Shown one piece after another: positions 63,001 to 64,000 of a DNA stretch of 64,000 nt; position 1 is the first letter of the stretch, and each line of letters begins with the position of its first letter. Source of the stretch: Cytophagales bacterium. GTDB lineage: Bacteria > Bacteroidota > Bacteroidia > Cytophagales > Cyclobacteriaceae. The stretch is from positions 372,001 through 436,000 of the forward strand of contig JAFLBQ010000001.1 in assembly GCA_017303805.1 (NCBI GenBank), given 5' to 3'. The notes under the pieces are model-generated. The model saw only the letters and a program-made list of their open reading frames with translations. It ran no database searches and was not told the origin of the DNA. Both the position numbers and the translations under genes were made by a program.

Positions 63001-64000
63001 TTAGATCAAAAATTTACTCACCCAGTCCAGAAACCGGGCTTCCTCATCGGGCCAGGTAACCTTTTCCGGTTGTGCGGTATAACGGGGCATATCAAGTTGA
63101 GCCAGGAGGTGTGGAAGATCGGGGTTATTAAAATCTACCAGTAAAGCGGCATTAGCAGACGCACACAGTTGAACCCAGGTGGGTTCGGGATGAAGTAAAA
63201 TCGGGAGTTGGCAGGCCAGGTATTCGTAGAGTTTGGTGGGCATCTTGCCGTGGGTGTGCGGTGCGGGCGGGTAACAAATAATTCCGAAAGTAGCGGTGCG
63301 GATGGTTTCCAGAATTTGGGTGTGGGGTACCAGTTGGTCGCCACCAATAAGTTTAATAAAAGTGCATCCGGCTATAGCCGATTTGATTTTTAGCAAAGTG
63401 GACTGCCTGGCACAGTAACCGATAATCTCCAATTCAATTTTGGGGTTAAGGTGGTTCAGCTTTTGCGCAAGACTAATAGCCTGAAAAACCCCGGTGCTTT
63501 CGGCCAATGTTCCGGTAAAGGCCAGCCTGATTTTATCGGCAGGTGGGTGGCGATTAAAGTTGGCGGGAACCACGGCTTTGTTTTCAAGCACCACACTTTT
63601 CGACCGTACAAATGGCAACTCATTTTCGTAACATTTTTCGGCCAGCAACACCCCATGGAAAAGGGGAGTAAGGAGCCATTCTTTGAGCCGGACCCAGCCT
63701 GCCAGCACTGGCCTGAGTGGCCTTGCAAAAGCAGGTGTGTGAAGGATGTTTCGGGCGTAATTTTCCTGAATATCGTACACAATTTTGGTTCCAAATAAAA
63801 TTCTGTTTACAATACTAACAATCAATAGATCATGGGTATTAACTATCAATAGCTCAGGTTTTAGTTTAAGGCAATTTTTTAAAACTCTCCATGAAGCGAG
63901 CAGCCGGCCGATGCTTAGCCGGTTAAAGGTTTTAAGGGGTATTCTTTGAATCAGGTCGGGCGCAGGTTGGCTTGGAGCGGGGTAGCCGATTATAGTAACT
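63001..64000 (-). CDS. Glycosyltransferase (GT4-like), 5' cut by window edge
   Basis: The frame is open to the right edge; about 332 residues are seen and the start is outside. The N-terminal visible part has VTIIGYPAPSQPAPDLIQRI and LKPELLIVNTHDLLIVSIVN, an onset of a GT-B fold; the middle has RLAFTGTLAESTGVFQAISLA, then KLIGGDQLVPH, and GKMPTKLYEYLACQLPILLHP (donor site). It is probably involved in polysaccharide or LPS synthesis. Convergent or divergent partners are not in view; mntR's operator lies just after its stop codon. Confidence 0.85.
   Translation of the reverse strand, partial: VTIIGYPAPSQPAPDLIQRIPLKTFNRLSIGRLLASWRVLKNCLKLKPELLIVNTHDLLIVSIVNRILFGTKIVYDIQENYARNILHTPAFARPLRPVLAGWVRLKEWLLTPLFHGVLLAEKCYENELPFVRSKSVVLENKAVVPANFNRHPPADKIRLAFTGTLAESTGVFQAISLAQKLNHLNPKIELEIIGYCARQSTLLKIKSAIAGCTFIKLIGGDQLVPHTQILETIRTATFGIICYPPAPHTHGKMPTKLYEYLACQLPILLHPEPTWVQLCASANAALLVDFNNPDLPHLLAQLDMPRYTAQPEKVTWPDEEARFLDWVSKFLI

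Overview
This 64 kb window is chromosomal DNA from a member of the Bacteroidota, most likely the order Cytophagales. The signs are a DUF5103 type IX secretion plug protein, a type A T9SS C-terminal sorting domain on a DUF1501 protein, many SusD-era style lipoproteins and outer-membrane barrels, DUF5916, DUF4159 and M56/BlaI pairs, an Spt-like serine palmitoyltransferase, Hc1-type histone-like proteins, and promoters of the Bacteroidota form (TTTG, about 19 nt, TAnnTTTG). Most of the window is ordinary, densely packed housekeeping DNA. No rRNA, tRNA, insertion sequence, prophage or CRISPR array was recognised.

Layout. 1-9.5 kb: the C-terminal part of a Cas6-like CRISPR endoribonuclease cut by the left edge, the T9SS plug protein, an ECF sigma factor overlapping an anti-sigma-like/beta-barrel protein, an ABC-F ATPase, a sorbosone-dehydrogenase-like lipoprotein, DUF2911, a dCMP deaminase and two small Lys/Ala-rich proteins (one only 26 aa). 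9.6-16.3 kb: murB, then a leftward cassette DUF1800 > DUF1501(T9SS) > beta-barrel > lipoprotein. 16.5-23.4 kb: HMG-CoA lyase, a second sorbosone-dehydrogenase-like lipoprotein, dprA, a MerR regulator, a CapA-like protein and two tandem M23 peptidases. 23.5-34.6 kb: alaS, gatB, a TlpA-like thioredoxin, a BlaI/BlaR1-TonB pair, DUF4159, envelope proteins and thyA. 34.6-46.5 kb: DUF5916, sdaA-beta, TolC + HlyD-type adaptor, ppa, a GT9 heptosyltransferase, and the leftward operon accC > DUF1015 > maf > CPBP. 46.8-57.2 kb: serine palmitoyltransferase, Hc1 histone-like protein, the leftward run ACBP > rsmE > ligA > small unknown > dapA, a DUF4143 ATPase, citrate synthase, an SPFH/prohibitin protein and a 116-aa histone-H1-like protein. 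57.3-64 kb: a small unknown gene, a Fic AMPylase, mnmE, the mntR-mntH operon, and a glycosyltransferase cut by the right edge.

The most interesting unexplained structure is regulatory. The Fic gene is preceded by two 25-bp dyads of the same half-site, exactly 40 bp apart, that bracket a near-consensus promoter. The Fic protein has a C-terminal winged-helix-like domain, so it may be an autoregulated AMPylation switch. Comparable operator-in-promoter arrangements are visible at mntR (DtxR-type box in the spacer) and blaI, and a 30-bp palindrome lies just upstream of the DUF4143 ATPase. A second theme is chromatin: four small basic or Hc1-like proteins sit in one window, including a 26-aa Lys/Ala peptide gene with its own candidate promoter and strong terminator.
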